A stretch of DNA of 64,000 nucleotides, from NCBI RefSeq assembly GCF_008153345.1, contig NZ_CP042818.1:806001-870000 (forward strand), read 5' to 3'. A program made the translations under genes and the position numbers. Below the pieces are notes generated by a model, which saw nothing but the letters and a program-made list of their open reading frames with translations, did no database searches and was not told the DNA's origin. Positions 31,307 through 39,494 of this stretch are shown piece by piece; the first letter of the stretch is position 1, and every line of letters begins with the position of its first letter. The DNA comes from Treponema phagedenis. GTDB taxonomy: Bacteria; Spirochaetota; Spirochaetia; Treponematales; Treponemataceae.

Positions 31307-32158
31307 TTACACGTCTTGATCTTCTCGATACAAACTTCCGGGTTCAAGTTCTTCATCGCCGATTAAATCGGGATGCGGAGAAAATTCAAAACTCATCGGA
31401 ACTTCTGCGACATTGTCCGAATCGTTTTTTGATTTTAATTGAATTGAATCTTCTCCATCATAAAAGCCATACGGGAATTCAAACGTGCGATTGATAATTC
31501 GTCCGTCATCGGCTTTACGACTGTTTGTTAAGCGCATTGATATCGGCTGTACAACTCCGCCTGAACCTTTTGTTAACCGATAGCTTTTAATCGGTATTGT
31601 TTTGTATTCGATTGTTATAGGCTTTGTTATATCGCAAGTACCTGTCGGTAAAAACTTATAACCCCATGCTCCAGATTTACTTTGAGATACTTCATAATCG
31701 GATTGGGTTAAATTTTTACCGCCCTGCTTGATAGTAATATCCTTCGGCTTACTATTATCAAAACTTGCATGGCTGAATTCATAAAACTTATCGAGGGCGA
31801 ATGTGTTTGCTTGAAGCTTTTCGCTTTTTTCCTGCTCTTTCCCTCCCTGTGTGCTTACGGTTACAAGTCCGTGCATGATTGTTCCTAAAAGCGGAATATG
31901 CCTTTCAAGTAGCGCAAACTCAACCTTGCCCTTAACATCCGTTTGTCCTTTAATTGGCACCGTGCCGTTGTCAGCCTTGATGTCGATTTTGCTTGAGGAA
32001 AAAGAAATTTTAATTCCGCGCGCAAGCCCTAAATCTTCCAAGTCCTGCAAATCCCATGTTTTAGCAGTGCGGTCAAGTAAAATATCTTTTTTTGAAATTT
32101 CAATTTTCGCACTTGCAAGAACGATACTATTCGGGTATCGTGATTTTGTTACATCCAT
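31307..32158 (-). CDS. Major tail tube protein
   Basis: 283 aa, next to the tail chaperone. Beta-rich; two-part architecture with a tube-like core (residues 1-140) and a second segment (KSYRLTKGSGGVVQPISM...FEFPYGFYDGEDSIQLK) ending in an acidic tail. No sheath-like protein accompanies it, so a non-contractile tail is inferred. Family assignment rests on gene order and size rather than on a diagnostic motif. Confidence 0.65.
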   Translation of the reverse strand: MDVTKSRYPNSIVLASAKIEISKKDILLDRTAKTWDLQDLEDLGLARGIKISFSSSKIDIKADNGTVPIKGQTDVKGKVEFALLERHIPLLGTIMHGLVTVSTQGGKEQEKSEKLQANTFALDKFYEFSHASFDNSKPKDITIKQGGKNLTQSDYEVSQSKSGAWGYKFLPTGTCDITKPITIEYKTIPIKSYRLTKGSGGVVQPISMRLTNSRKADDGRIINRTFEFPYGFYDGEDSIQLKSKNDSDNVAEVPMSFEFSPHPDLIGDEELEPGSLYREDQDV

Positions 32159-32184
32159 TTTTTTTAACTCCTTAAAAACGATTT

Positions 32185-32634
32185 TTACATTACTTCATCG
32201 AGATTGAATTCAAGTTCGATGAGCCAACTTTCATTGTATGAATAAGATCGCTCCTCCGATTCTAAATCTGAAAAGAGGTCGTCATCATCCCGTAATGGTC
32301 GGTGATACGCTAAGCCGTATATTCCTTTTTGTTCATTCGTTTTATTTTGAATGGTGAACCCTTGCGTATCATCAAAAAATTGTGCTAATGCTAGAGAGCG
32401 GGATAAGCAGTCATTTATTGCCGGCTCACTTGCGGGGATTTCCGCGAAGACGGTGCCGCGCATTCTAAAACGTGCCCTTCCGTTTCCAATTAATGCCGGG
32501 TGCGGCAACAGTGTAAGCTCAACATGGAATTTCTCCGACTTCACTTCGCTCGGCGCAATGATTACCGGCGTTTTTGTTTGTTCCGATAAAAGCCCTGCAT
32601 AGGATTTTATGATTTTTAAAAAATTACACGGCAC
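32185..32634 (-). CDS. Tail terminator/completion protein (Mu gp37-like position)
   Basis: 149 aa between the gpG-like gene (11-base overlap) and the tail tube gene. Helical N-terminus (FLKIIKSYAGLLSEQ), then beta strands with a Pro/His motif (LTLLPHPALIGNGRARFRM). The place matches the tail terminator that caps the tube. No clear family motif. Confidence 0.55.
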   Translation of the reverse strand: MPCNFLKIIKSYAGLLSEQTKTPVIIAPSEVKSEKFHVELTLLPHPALIGNGRARFRMRGTVFAEIPASEPAINDCLSRSLALAQFFDDTQGFTIQNKTNEQKGIYGLAYHRPLRDDDDLFSDLESEERSYSYNESWLIELEFNLDEVM

Positions 32635-33238
32635 AATAGTCCTCCGCTCTTTTTTCCATTGCTTTAATTACTGAATCCGGTAAAAACATAAAGGGGCGCG
32701 CAGGGATTGTTATTTGTTTTTTTAAAATAAAAATTACTTTCGGCTCTTCGTCTTTTTCTTTTGCCAAAATAACATTTGCCCTTGTGCTTGTTCCTTTTCT
32801 ATATGGTCGATAAACAGAAACACCTTTATTTTTTAACCCTTCAATAACTTTGCGCGGCGAAAATCCGTAACGCCTAAATAACGTTCTTGTATAAGGACTT
32901 GCAGGGATACAAAGGTACTGCGCATTTTTAGGTCGTACAACTGTTTCTTTTTCCCCATTTTCCGGATTATGAGTTCTTGCGTACGGAACCTTTGTTCCGA
33001 TTACCGCTTCGCTTTCAGAGTGCTGCGCGGTAAGACTTGCGCGCAACTTTCCATAATCGCGAAGCGTATTATCTCCCTGCTTTACCGATTTTGTAAGCGG
33101 CGCATTTTCAGGCTTTACATTGCTTTCAATATTTTTTTGAATTGCACTTAAACCCATAAGCGAAAACTCTTTCATAAGAGGAGCTAGAGAATCTGCAGGT
33201 TTTAAATTATCATATTGAAGCGTAACTTGTATCTTCAT
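32624..33238 (-). CDS. Virion morphogenesis protein, Mu gpG-like
   Basis: 204 aa. It has the family signatures TLRDYGKLRASL, the KVPYARTHN segment and IPARPFMFLP near the C-terminus, all seen in phage virion morphogenesis/tail completion proteins (Mu gpG, P2 gpS type). Overlaps the gp36-like gene by 4 bases and the downstream gene by 11. Role: head-tail joining or tail completion. Confidence 0.8.
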   Translation of the reverse strand: MKIQVTLQYDNLKPADSLAPLMKEFSLMGLSAIQKNIESNVKPENAPLTKSVKQGDNTLRDYGKLRASLTAQHSESEAVIGTKVPYARTHNPENGEKETVVRPKNAQYLCIPASPYTRTLFRRYGFSPRKVIEGLKNKGVSVYRPYRKGTSTRANVILAKEKDEEPKVIFILKKQITIPARPFMFLPDSVIKAMEKRAEDYCAV

Positions 33239-33693
33239 TTTTTTACCTTCTCACTTTTAGGATTTGTCAATGCAATTTCAGGCAACACCGCTTCCCGCTC
33301 TTTTTCAATGGAGCGGTACCGGTCGCTTATTAAACGCTCTGCGCGCTCCATGTACTCCTTTGCTTTTATGCGGTCGCCGTTATACGTGTAAAGCTCGTAT
33401 ACGGTTAAAATTTTTAACACTTCCTTTTGTGTTCTGCTAAAAGGATTTATTTTTTCGCCGACTAAATGAAGGAGCGTTTCCGCTAATTCTTCAGCACGAT
33501 TGATACAATCTTGCGTTACCTCATCTGCTGCACGATCTTCATCCCAACTCAATTCGCTATACAGTTTTGGCGATATAAAATTTTTAATATCAAAAACGGA
33601 GATGATAGATTGAGTGCGCGAAGTTCCCGCCTGTTTCCCCGACGGAGGAATGTTGGCCGGATTGGCGGGTAAATTAAACATCTTGTTACTCAT
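33235..33693 (-). CDS. Head-tail connector, Mu gp36-like (DUF1320)
   Basis: 152 aa. Contains the adaptor-type helical bundle: SVFDIKNFISPKLYSELS, CINRAEELAETLLHL, LKILTVYELYTYNGD and KAKEYMERAERLISDRY. These fit the DUF1320/gp36 family that docks on the portal ring. Located between the capsid gene and the gpG-like gene as in Mu. Confidence 0.75.
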   Translation of the reverse strand: MSNKMFNLPANPANIPPSGKQAGTSRTQSIISVFDIKNFISPKLYSELSWDEDRAADEVTQDCINRAEELAETLLHLVGEKINPFSRTQKEVLKILTVYELYTYNGDRIKAKEYMERAERLISDRYRSIEKEREAVLPEIALTNPKSEKVKK

Positions 33694-33754
33694 TTTCCAT
33701 CATCTCCTTAACATAAACTTTTTTACATCGACATTTTTACATAAATAGAGGGTT

Positions 33755-34750
33755 CTATTTTAAATACTTCTTAATTGTTGATTTTGAAACTGCAAATGCC
33801 GGCAATGGTTTTGAAGAGGATAAAACCTTAATCCCTGAAGGATCGGTTATCTCTTCATAGCTTGCGAAAAACGGCAAGGGTTGCAGCTTTGCATCAAGCT
33901 CATCGAGGGCAGCATAAAACAACTTACCGGTGTTTTTTAGATCAATAGTCTGAATTGATTTTGCATCCACTATAGGCGTTGTTGCCGTTTGTCCCGGAAG
34001 TGCGTAGGTGCCGCTCATTGGCATAAGTTTATATTTACCGAATAAGGTGCAGCCTGTTTCTGTCCATTGAACCGGAACGTTACTTGTTACCTTTGCGATA
34101 ATGTCAATGATTTTTGAATACACATCTGAGCCAACTAAGAATACTACATCAGCAGATGCGCCCGTTTTTTGCTGCTCAACAAATTGCGATTCAAGTTCTT
34201 TTTGCACATCAGCCAATGTTGCCGTAGCGGTAAGAGCGGCAGCATTTAATTCTTTAAGCTTGCCGATTTCGACCTGATATATATCATCGGCTCCGCCTTC
34301 GATACTTGCAGGATACGCTATCCTTCCGCTCAACGATTGGCATACAAGAATTTCAGTTGATACCGCCGTGCGGTCGCGTAAGTTCTCGATTACCTCGGTC
34401 AGTTTTGCGTTAATGTTCTCAACATCGCCCATTGCAATAAGGTTATTTAATTCAGCCCCGGATATAAATCTGTTCATGCTCAAAGGCTGCACTTCAATCA
34501 TGCCGAGCGATTTTTTATCGCCGCCTACCGCATAGGACTTTGTTCCGCGTAAGACAACCGGAACGGCACCGGTTACATTTTGAATGTCAGCAACCGCAAT
34601 ATACGGACTTGTTTTTTGCTTTCGGCTTGCAGCCGGAAAGAGTAGATCGGTCATCGGCGTTTGCGGCTTTGGTAGACCGCTTACCACATCGGTAAAATTC
34701 TTTAAATTAAAAAACGCATTGAGCGCCCCTGTTAATTGCGTTTTAATCAT
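33755..34750 (-). CDS. Major capsid protein (lambda gpE-like)
   Basis: 331 aa. N-terminus FTDVVSGLPKPQTPMTDLLFP matches the start of lambda-E-type capsids (a helix, then the conserved LLFP). A beta-rich E-loop region follows, with MIEVQPLSMNRFISGAELN, the equivalent of the conserved PAYIKPKD-like segment. The C-terminal part has a G-x-Y-x-L motif and a coat-type ending. The adjacent gpD-like decoration gene supports the E type over Mu gpT. Confidence 0.75.
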   Translation of the reverse strand: MIKTQLTGALNAFFNLKNFTDVVSGLPKPQTPMTDLLFPAASRKQKTSPYIAVADIQNVTGAVPVVLRGTKSYAVGGDKKSLGMIEVQPLSMNRFISGAELNNLIAMGDVENINAKLTEVIENLRDRTAVSTEILVCQSLSGRIAYPASIEGGADDIYQVEIGKLKELNAAALTATATLADVQKELESQFVEQQKTGASADVVFLVGSDVYSKIIDIIAKVTSNVPVQWTETGCTLFGKYKLMPMSGTYALPGQTATTPIVDAKSIQTIDLKNTGKLFYAALDELDAKLQPLPFFASYEEITDPSGIKVLSSSKPLPAFAVSKSTIKKYLK

Positions 34751-34799
34751 CGTAAAATCTCCTTAAAATTTCTTTTTTAAAAGCGTTTAATCCGCATTT

Positions 34800-35147
34800 T
34801 TAATTAATTGCATAAAGCCCGTTTTTACGGAGCTTCTCAACCAAGGTTTCAGTACAAGCCGCACCGTCCGCCCCGAATGTTACCGCTTCCTTTTTTACCG
34901 CACCGAAGACAACGACCGCTGCGGTGCTGTCTTTGCTGTCGCCCTCAACCTCAGAAAGCAAAAGAGCGATTGCATCTTCGGTATCGGCTGCAAGATGTTC
35001 AAGCTTGCCGTCAACCAGTTTTAAAGCCGTGCCGGCTTTTAAACCCTTTAGCCCATCTTTCAGCGAGTACGAAACGATAATATGATTGTTGCCTGAAAGA
35101 ATGCTTGATTGTTCAATTGCAACTTTTCCGATATTTGCATTAATCAT
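34800..35147 (-). CDS. Head decoration protein (lambda gpD-like)
   Basis: 115 aa, directly upstream of the capsid gene. Its composition and motifs (GLKAGTALKLVDGKLEHLA, AIALLLSEVEG, VVVFGAVKKEAVTFG, VEKLRKNGLYAIN) match small trimeric decoration proteins that stabilise expanded capsids. A Shine-Dalgarno AAGGAG is present. Confidence 0.75.
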   Translation of the reverse strand: MINANIGKVAIEQSSILSGNNHIIVSYSLKDGLKGLKAGTALKLVDGKLEHLAADTEDAIALLLSEVEGDSKDSTAAVVVFGAVKKEAVTFGADGAACTETLVEKLRKNGLYAIN

Positions 35148-35173
35148 TTTTTTTATCTCCTTAAATTAAAAAA

Positions 35174-36175
35174 CTACAAAGCGCCCATAAGTTTTGCAGC
35201 CGAGCTTGCATAACTTGCGCCTTGCCCTGCGCTCTTTGCCTCAGGGTCACTTAAAACAATTTCAGTGCCCAATACCGGGTCAGCCATTGCGTTAAAAATT
35301 GCCGTAAGAGTTTCAATGCTTGATGCCTTCTTTCCGTCCGAGAGCAAAAGCTCATTACTTAATGTAAGCCCATTCGCTAACACTTCAAGGTCTTTTAAAT
35401 GCGCCGCCGGAACCTTCCCTTTTGCTGCCTGCATAAGGCTTGCCGTTTTTGTTTTACGCAGCTCATTCAAAAGCATTTTTGTGCGCGGGTCGGAATCTGA
35501 CAAGCTCAATTCATCTTCAGGGTGTTTTTCCTGAAATGCTAAAAGCTTTCTTTTCAACTCTTCGTTTTCAGTTTTAAGCTTTTCAAAATCTTCACCGCTT
35601 CCATTACTCCCGGCCTTTGCTTTTTCAAGTTCCGCGGTGAGTTTTTGAACCTCTGCCTCAAGTTCGGCTATCCTTTTTTTAGCCTCATCAAGTTCATTCA
35701 TTTTTTTTACTCCTTCGTCCATATCGGACAATGTGATTTTCCAGACCGCGGGAAATGCGTGAATTACTCCGCTGTCATCCAACTGTATTTTTTCTTTTAT
35801 ATTTTTTTTAAAACTTTTAATTGCCGCAGGCTCTTCGCCCAAATATGCCAAATGGTGCAAGTACAATTTTCCGGTTTCGCCTGAGCGTTTCGCTCCGATT
35901 GAGCATTCCGGGAAAAATCCCGCGTCAACGGCTTTCGCTAATTCATCCTGTTCTTCAATAATGCCGTATAAAATACCGTCTTTTAATTCAAGGCTTACAA
36001 CAGATCCGAGTCGAGGTTCAGCCGCTTCGGTAACATGCCCGATTGTGATGGGGCTTGAATCTTGTGCGGTAAATGATTCGTAAATTTCCTGTAAGTCTTG
36101 TTCGCTTACAATTTGCGTATTCGATTCCGAGCCGAAAACTCCGGCACGCGCAATCGGTCTTATTCTTGTTTTCAT
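35174..36175 (-). CDS. Prohead protease and scaffold (Mu gpI-like)
   Basis: 333 aa, first gene of the leftward late operon. The N-terminal half is the protease (ITIGHVTEAAEPRLGSVVSLELKDGILYG, then SIGAKR and LHHLAYLGEEPAAIK), as in the Mu I protein. The second half is a Glu/Lys-rich coiled coil (ELDEAKKRIAELEAEVQKL) that would serve as scaffold. An internal start near residue 150 (MDEGVKKMNEL) could give a separate scaffold, like Mu gpZ. The ribosome site before the ATG is weak. Confidence 0.85.
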   Translation of the reverse strand: MKTRIRPIARAGVFGSESNTQIVSEQDLQEIYESFTAQDSSPITIGHVTEAAEPRLGSVVSLELKDGILYGIIEEQDELAKAVDAGFFPECSIGAKRSGETGKLYLHHLAYLGEEPAAIKSFKKNIKEKIQLDDSGVIHAFPAVWKITLSDMDEGVKKMNELDEAKKRIAELEAEVQKLTAELEKAKAGSNGSGEDFEKLKTENEELKRKLLAFQEKHPEDELSLSDSDPRTKMLLNELRKTKTASLMQAAKGKVPAAHLKDLEVLANGLTLSNELLLSDGKKASSIETLTAIFNAMADPVLGTEIVLSDPEAKSAGQGASYASSAAKLMGAL

Positions 36176-36243
36176 AGCTTGATGATACCGCGTTTTAAAT
36201 GCGAAAATCGGAGAGGAGATACATTGAATGTAATTTTTTTTAG

Positions 36244-36271
36244 TTGAGTTTTTTATTTTTTAAGGTATAAT
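36244..36271 (+). promoter_or_regulatory. Promoter of the STAS-like moron gene
   Basis: TTGAGT (36244-36249), 16-base spacer, TATAAT (36266-36271). Transcription would begin near 36278. Confidence 0.65.
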
Positions 36272-36295
36272 GTGAAAAAAAAAGAGGTGAGAAAA

Positions 36296-36613
36296 TTGAA
36301 GGAAGCAACATTAAAAGTAGCGGAATGCGGCAGCGGCTATAAATTTCAAGGAGGAAGATTTATTCACATAAGTCCTGACTCCGGAGAAGAATTCAGAAAT
36401 AATTTTTTAATACCGTTTTTAAAAAAAAATAAAACCGCGTGCCAGTTGTGTGTTGACTTTGCCGGCACAATTGTTTTTACTCCGGGATTTTTGGAAGAAA
36501 GTTTTGGAGGAGCAATCCGGCGCGGGTTTCAAAAAGAGGTGAGGAAAATTCGATTTAAAAATATTCTTCCTGAAATAAAAAAAGAGCTTTTGCGCTTGAT
36601 AAAAGAAAAATAA
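36296..36613 (+). CDS. STAS-like (DUF4325-type) small protein
   Basis: 105 aa starting at TTG (36296) after GAGGTGAG. The GTG at 36272 is upstream of the predicted transcript start, so it is unlikely. Contains LCVDFAGTIVFTPGFLEESFGGAIRRGF, the Asp/Phe/Gly pattern of STAS-like DUF4325 proteins, which occur near phage and regulatory loci and may bind partner proteins. Isolated between divergent late and repressor genes, with its own promoter and terminator: a typical moron, probably expressed in the lysogen. Confidence 0.7.
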   Translation: MKEATLKVAECGSGYKFQGGRFIHISPDSGEEFRNNFLIPFLKKNKTACQLCVDFAGTIVFTPGFLEESFGGAIRRGFQKEVRKIRFKNILPEIKKELLRLIKEK

Positions 36614-36645
36614 AAAAGCCCCGCGCATTTTGCCGGAGCTTTTTT
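36612..36645. terminator. Bidirectional terminator between the STAS-like and ImmA-like genes
   Basis: AAAAAAGC/GCTTTTTT arms with one internal mismatch and additional C-G pairs, T-run on the plus side and A-run on the other. It serves two convergent genes. Confidence 0.75.
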
Positions 36646-36665
36646 TTGATGATTAAAATTTAGAC

Positions 36666-37226
36666 TTATGATATATTATCTATCCCGTTATTGCGATTTT
36701 GGAGCTGCTTAAAATCGGCAAGCACGTCTTCCCAAGTTTTATGCAATAATTGTTTGTCGCTAATTGTTGAATAAAAATCATTCTTATCCAGTATTGCTAA
36801 AATACCGAAAACAGTCGACAACGGTTCCATGTTTGTTTTTTCTGTAAGGTTTGCGTTTTTATCAATGCTGTTTATATATTCTATCAAATATAAATGCCCC
36901 AATTCATGTGCAAGGCAAACCCTAAGCTGTATATCGTTTAACCGTTCAGAATAGCCGATTAAGAAAAATTTACCACGTTGGTATTGCGCCCGAGCCGAAA
37001 GATTATCTTTAGTCAATGGTAATGGTTTTATAATTATTTTAAACATCGGGTTTTCTGTTAATTCTTGCAATTGAATTTCCATCGTACGTATTATATGTGC
37101 TAAATATTGTTCTTTCATACCATCTTGAATTTTTTTATATTCATCCGCAATAATATTTACAGATTCAATTTTGACATCAAATTCTTTTGCTATTCTGGCT
37201 TTTTTTTCATTATCAATTTTGAACAT
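36666..37226 (-). CDS. ImmA/IrrE-family zinc metallopeptidase
   Basis: 186 aa with the metallopeptidase motif HELGH (LAHELGHLYLIEYI). In ICEBs1 and many phages such ImmA-type proteases cleave the repressor and trigger induction. It overlaps the gene upstream by 14 bases. Unusually, the repressor here already has its own S24 self-cleavage domain, so this protease may act on a different target or give a second induction route. Confidence 0.8.
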   Translation of the reverse strand: MFKIDNEKKARIAKEFDVKIESVNIIADEYKKIQDGMKEQYLAHIIRTMEIQLQELTENPMFKIIIKPLPLTKDNLSARAQYQRGKFFLIGYSERLNDIQLRVCLAHELGHLYLIEYINSIDKNANLTEKTNMEPLSTVFGILAILDKNDFYSTISDKQLLHKTWEDVLADFKQLQNRNNGIDNIS

Positions 37227-37503
37227 TTTCTTGACCCAGCCCTAATTTTTCATAGTATGAATATAATTTCCAACTGCCTTCTAAAAACATTTGCAGAGCT
37301 AATTCATATTTATGCTCAGGCGTTATTCTTTCTTCTCCGGAAGAATAAAACACTTCGGGACTGTACATAGCTTCATCAAGATAAGCCGTTTTTTCTTGTA
37401 TATCTTGAATGTTAAATGTTTTAAAAGTATCTTCTATTTTTTCTTTAGTCTTTGATTCGCGTAATGATACGACTATACGTTGATCCATATTTTCCTTACT
37501 CAT
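37213..37503 (-). CDS. Hypothetical partner of the ImmA-like protease
   Basis: 96 aa from ATG 37503 (GGGGGC upstream; a GTG 30 bases earlier has no ribosome site). Charged, helical: RIVVSLRESKTKEKIEDTFKTF, then a C-terminal EHKYELALQMFLEGSWKLY. It overlaps the ImmA-like gene and is probably co-expressed. No HTH is obvious. It could bind the protease or be its substrate. Confidence 0.6.
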   Translation of the reverse strand: MSKENMDQRIVVSLRESKTKEKIEDTFKTFNIQDIQEKTAYLDEAMYSPEVFYSSGEERITPEHKYELALQMFLEGSWKLYSYYEKLGLGQENVQN

Positions 37504-37634
37504 ACTTTGCCCCCAAGAATTGTTTATTATCACTACCTAATTATACCTCAAATTTCCTGAATTTACAATCCCTCATCGCCCTTAAACCCTGCCCACAGCT
37601 GCGTAATGCCGTTTAAAAAACGTTCGAAAGATTT

Positions 37635-37657
37635 AAGGCTATCATTTTAGCCTTTTT
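37635..37657. terminator. Hairpin after the repressor gene
   Basis: 7-bp stem AAGGCTA/TAGCCTT with a six-base loop and flanking T-run on the plus strand. Weak; lies between the repressor and ImmA-like units. Confidence 0.45.
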
Positions 37658-37684
37658 CGGTTTAAAGCGCGTTAAAAGCCGTTT

Positions 37685-38554
37685 TTACAGAACAGTAATA
37701 AACATAGCCTTTGCTTCCCAGTTTCCATCTTTAAGCGGAATAATCGCCCCGCTGCCGTCTTCAAACAAAAGCTGCCACTCTCCCTCATCTGTTTGGTGGA
37801 GTCGTTTTAACGTGGTATTTTCTCCATATTTTACGACCATAATTGAACCGTTTACCGGGCTGTTGCAGTATTCTAATAATACATGGCTGCCGTCCGCAAT
37901 TCCCGCCGCTGTCATGCTGGTACCCTTAATTTTTGCCACGCAATATTTATGCCTCTTTTTTAAAAAGCGTTTCGGTACCGGGTAGGTTTCATAATTGTCA
38001 AAAGCTTCTATTGGAAAGCCCGCCGCAAGGTTTTCAGCAAGCGGTAAATCTTCCGTTTCTTCCTCTTCCCCGTCCGCGCCGTAATAAGCGAGCCGCTCGT
38101 GCACTTCACCGGTTGAACCCATTGTGCGAATAATTGACTTACGAGGATTCTCCGGCTTTTTCATGTTTTCAGGAGAATATAATTGGATAAGCTTTTGTAA
38201 CTCCTCTTCTATGGCTTGTTGGCGATTTTCTATTTTTTCAAACCTTTTGTTTTGTTCTGCGAATTTAGGAGCGATGGTCTGTTCTACCGCATTATTAAAT
38301 TCCCGCAACAAAGGATTTTCTTCCGCGTTTTCGATGTCAGAAAGAAGCATATTACTATCATTGCCCATTATCCAATTAGGATTTATCCCGTAATAATCCA
38401 CTAATCCTTTTATAAACTTAGAAGGATTTTTATTTCTTCCTGTCTCAATATCTCGGATATAACCGTTTTTTACCCCTGTTTTTGCTTCAAGTTCAGACTT
38501 AGTACAATTAAAGTGTTGTAAAATCATAGCAATTTTATTTTTCCAGTCATTCAT
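37685..38554 (-). CDS. Phage repressor with S24/LexA-type self-cleavage domain
   Basis: 289 aa. N-terminal XRE helix-turn-helix (CTKSELEAKTGVKNGYIRDIE), a coiled linker, then an S24 peptidase domain with the catalytic Ser in IKGTSMTAAG and Lys in TTLKRLH. A possible Ala-Gly cleavage site lies in NLAAGFPIE. It should hold the lysogenic state and be inactivated in the SOS response. The gene reads away from the operators at 38558-38630, consistent with autoregulation. Confidence 0.9.
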   Translation of the reverse strand: MNDWKNKIAMILQHFNCTKSELEAKTGVKNGYIRDIETGRNKNPSKFIKGLVDYYGINPNWIMGNDSNMLLSDIENAEENPLLREFNNAVEQTIAPKFAEQNKRFEKIENRQQAIEEELQKLIQLYSPENMKKPENPRKSIIRTMGSTGEVHERLAYYGADGEEEETEDLPLAENLAAGFPIEAFDNYETYPVPKRFLKKRHKYCVAKIKGTSMTAAGIADGSHVLLEYCNSPVNGSIMVVKYGENTTLKRLHQTDEGEWQLLFEDGSGAIIPLKDGNWEAKAMFITVL

Positions 38555-38557
38555 TTA

Positions 38558-38630
38558 GGATTTGTCCCCTATAAATATTAAAATTTATATAAATTTTCGG
38601 AAATATCCCTTGACAATTTAGGATATATCC
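38558..38630. promoter_or_regulatory. Repressor operator cluster
   Basis: Three similar dyads: GGATTTGTCC (38558-38567), GGAAATATCC (38599-38608), GGATATATCC (38621-38630). The last two lie within or next to the rightward early promoter, the first just before the repressor start. The layout resembles lambda OR. Confidence 0.6.
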
Positions 38631-38638
38631 GTTATTAT
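38610..38638 (+). promoter_or_regulatory. Rightward early promoter (PR)
   Basis: TTGACA (38610-38615), 17-base spacer, TATTAT (38633-38638). The spacer contains GGATATATCC, so the repressor would block it directly. Confidence 0.85.
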
Positions 38639-38646
38639 AAAATCAT

Positions 38647-38750
38647 GGCGTAAATATTCGCCACTTTATAGCGGTTGCCTTGTAAGAAATGGCGTAAATA
38701 TTCGCCATATCATAAAAGCAACACTAAACAAAACGGCGTAAATATTCGCC
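38647..38750. repeat. Three 16-bp repeats spaced exactly 44 bp apart
   Basis: GGCGTAAATATTCGCC occurs at 38647-38662, 38691-38706 and 38735-38750. Outer GGCG/CGCC arms are palindromic. All lie in the first 110 bases of the early transcript. Likely binding sites for the Ner-like protein or another regulator; each of the first two is preceded by AT, making ATG GCG TAA mini-frames. Confidence 0.8.
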
Positions 38751-38973
38751 ATTTCCGATTATATCGAAAAAATCGGAAAAAATAAAGACGTGGAGTAAGC
38801 GCAGGACTTCTGAAACGTCAAACTGGTTTTTGAAAAGCGATTTTATTTTATTCAAGTGCGTAAGGGAAAAAATAAAATCTGATAGGAAAGAAAAAAGGAT
38901 AAGTACACCATGACTATCCTTAACAGGCAATGCCGATGCACTGCTTTCCTACCAACATAAAAAAACGGCAAAA

Positions 38974-39017
38974 GCCCCGCAAGGGTTTTTATTCCGGTTC
39001 AAATCCGGAAGCGGGGC
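38974..39017 (+). ncRNA. tRNA acceptor/T-arm-like element, copy 1
   Basis: GCCCCGC and GCGGGGC form a 7-bp acceptor-like stem. Flush against its 3' strand lies a 6-bp T-stem (TTCCGG/CCGGAA) with loop TTCAAAT, closed by G-C, matching the tRNA TTCRANY rule. An 11-base linker replaces the D- and anticodon arms. It sits in the leader 32 bases before the first early gene. Confidence 0.6.
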
Positions 39018-39048
39018 ATCGGGATACTTCCCGAACGGAGGAATAAAC

Positions 39049-39489
39049 ATGGATTTAACTAAAATTATTGACGACTTGGTTCGTAAAAAGTCTAAGTCGA
39101 AGCTTCAAAAACTTATTGCCAAATGTGGCGGATATATTTTCAGCATAGATTTCATAGCAAAGGACGATAGTACAACAACAAGATACATAAATATCTTAAC
39201 CAACGATTTTGATGAATCACTGAAAATTACAAAAACATATTGCGGCTATCCTTTTGAACAAGATGAAAAACAATGTTCCGTATACCTTCGCTTAATAAGC
39301 GACATCTCACCGAACGGACTGTATTCCGGCAGTATTGTTTTTTTGCAGGAACAAACAAAAGAAGCGGTTAAAAAAAGCAATGAGCTTACCATTCCCTACA
39401 CTGTTAGAAGTATTAAAGAAAAAATTAAAACATTGCCAGAATATGATTTGTGGGATTTTAAAAACCGCATTGAGGAAGAGTTGATGTAG
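39049..39489 (+). CDS. Early phage protein of unknown function, paralogue A
   Basis: 146 aa, first sizeable gene of the early transcript, with CGGAGGA before the ATG. Shares its plan with the next gene: MDLTKIIDDL start, a GGYIF motif near residue 30, a central beta region and a helical end finishing FKNRIEEELM. I do not recognise the family. Early position suggests host take-over, anti-defence or antirepression. Confidence 0.7.
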   Translation: MDLTKIIDDLVRKKSKSKLQKLIAKCGGYIFSIDFIAKDDSTTTRYINILTNDFDESLKITKTYCGYPFEQDEKQCSVYLRLISDISPNGLYSGSIVFLQEQTKEAVKKSNELTIPYTVRSIKEKIKTLPEYDLWDFKNRIEEELM

Positions 39490-39494
39490 GAGGA

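Noticed and set aside
38974-39017. Ordinary tRNA gene
   Set aside because: No D-arm, no anticodon arm and no CCA; only acceptor and T-arm mimicry.
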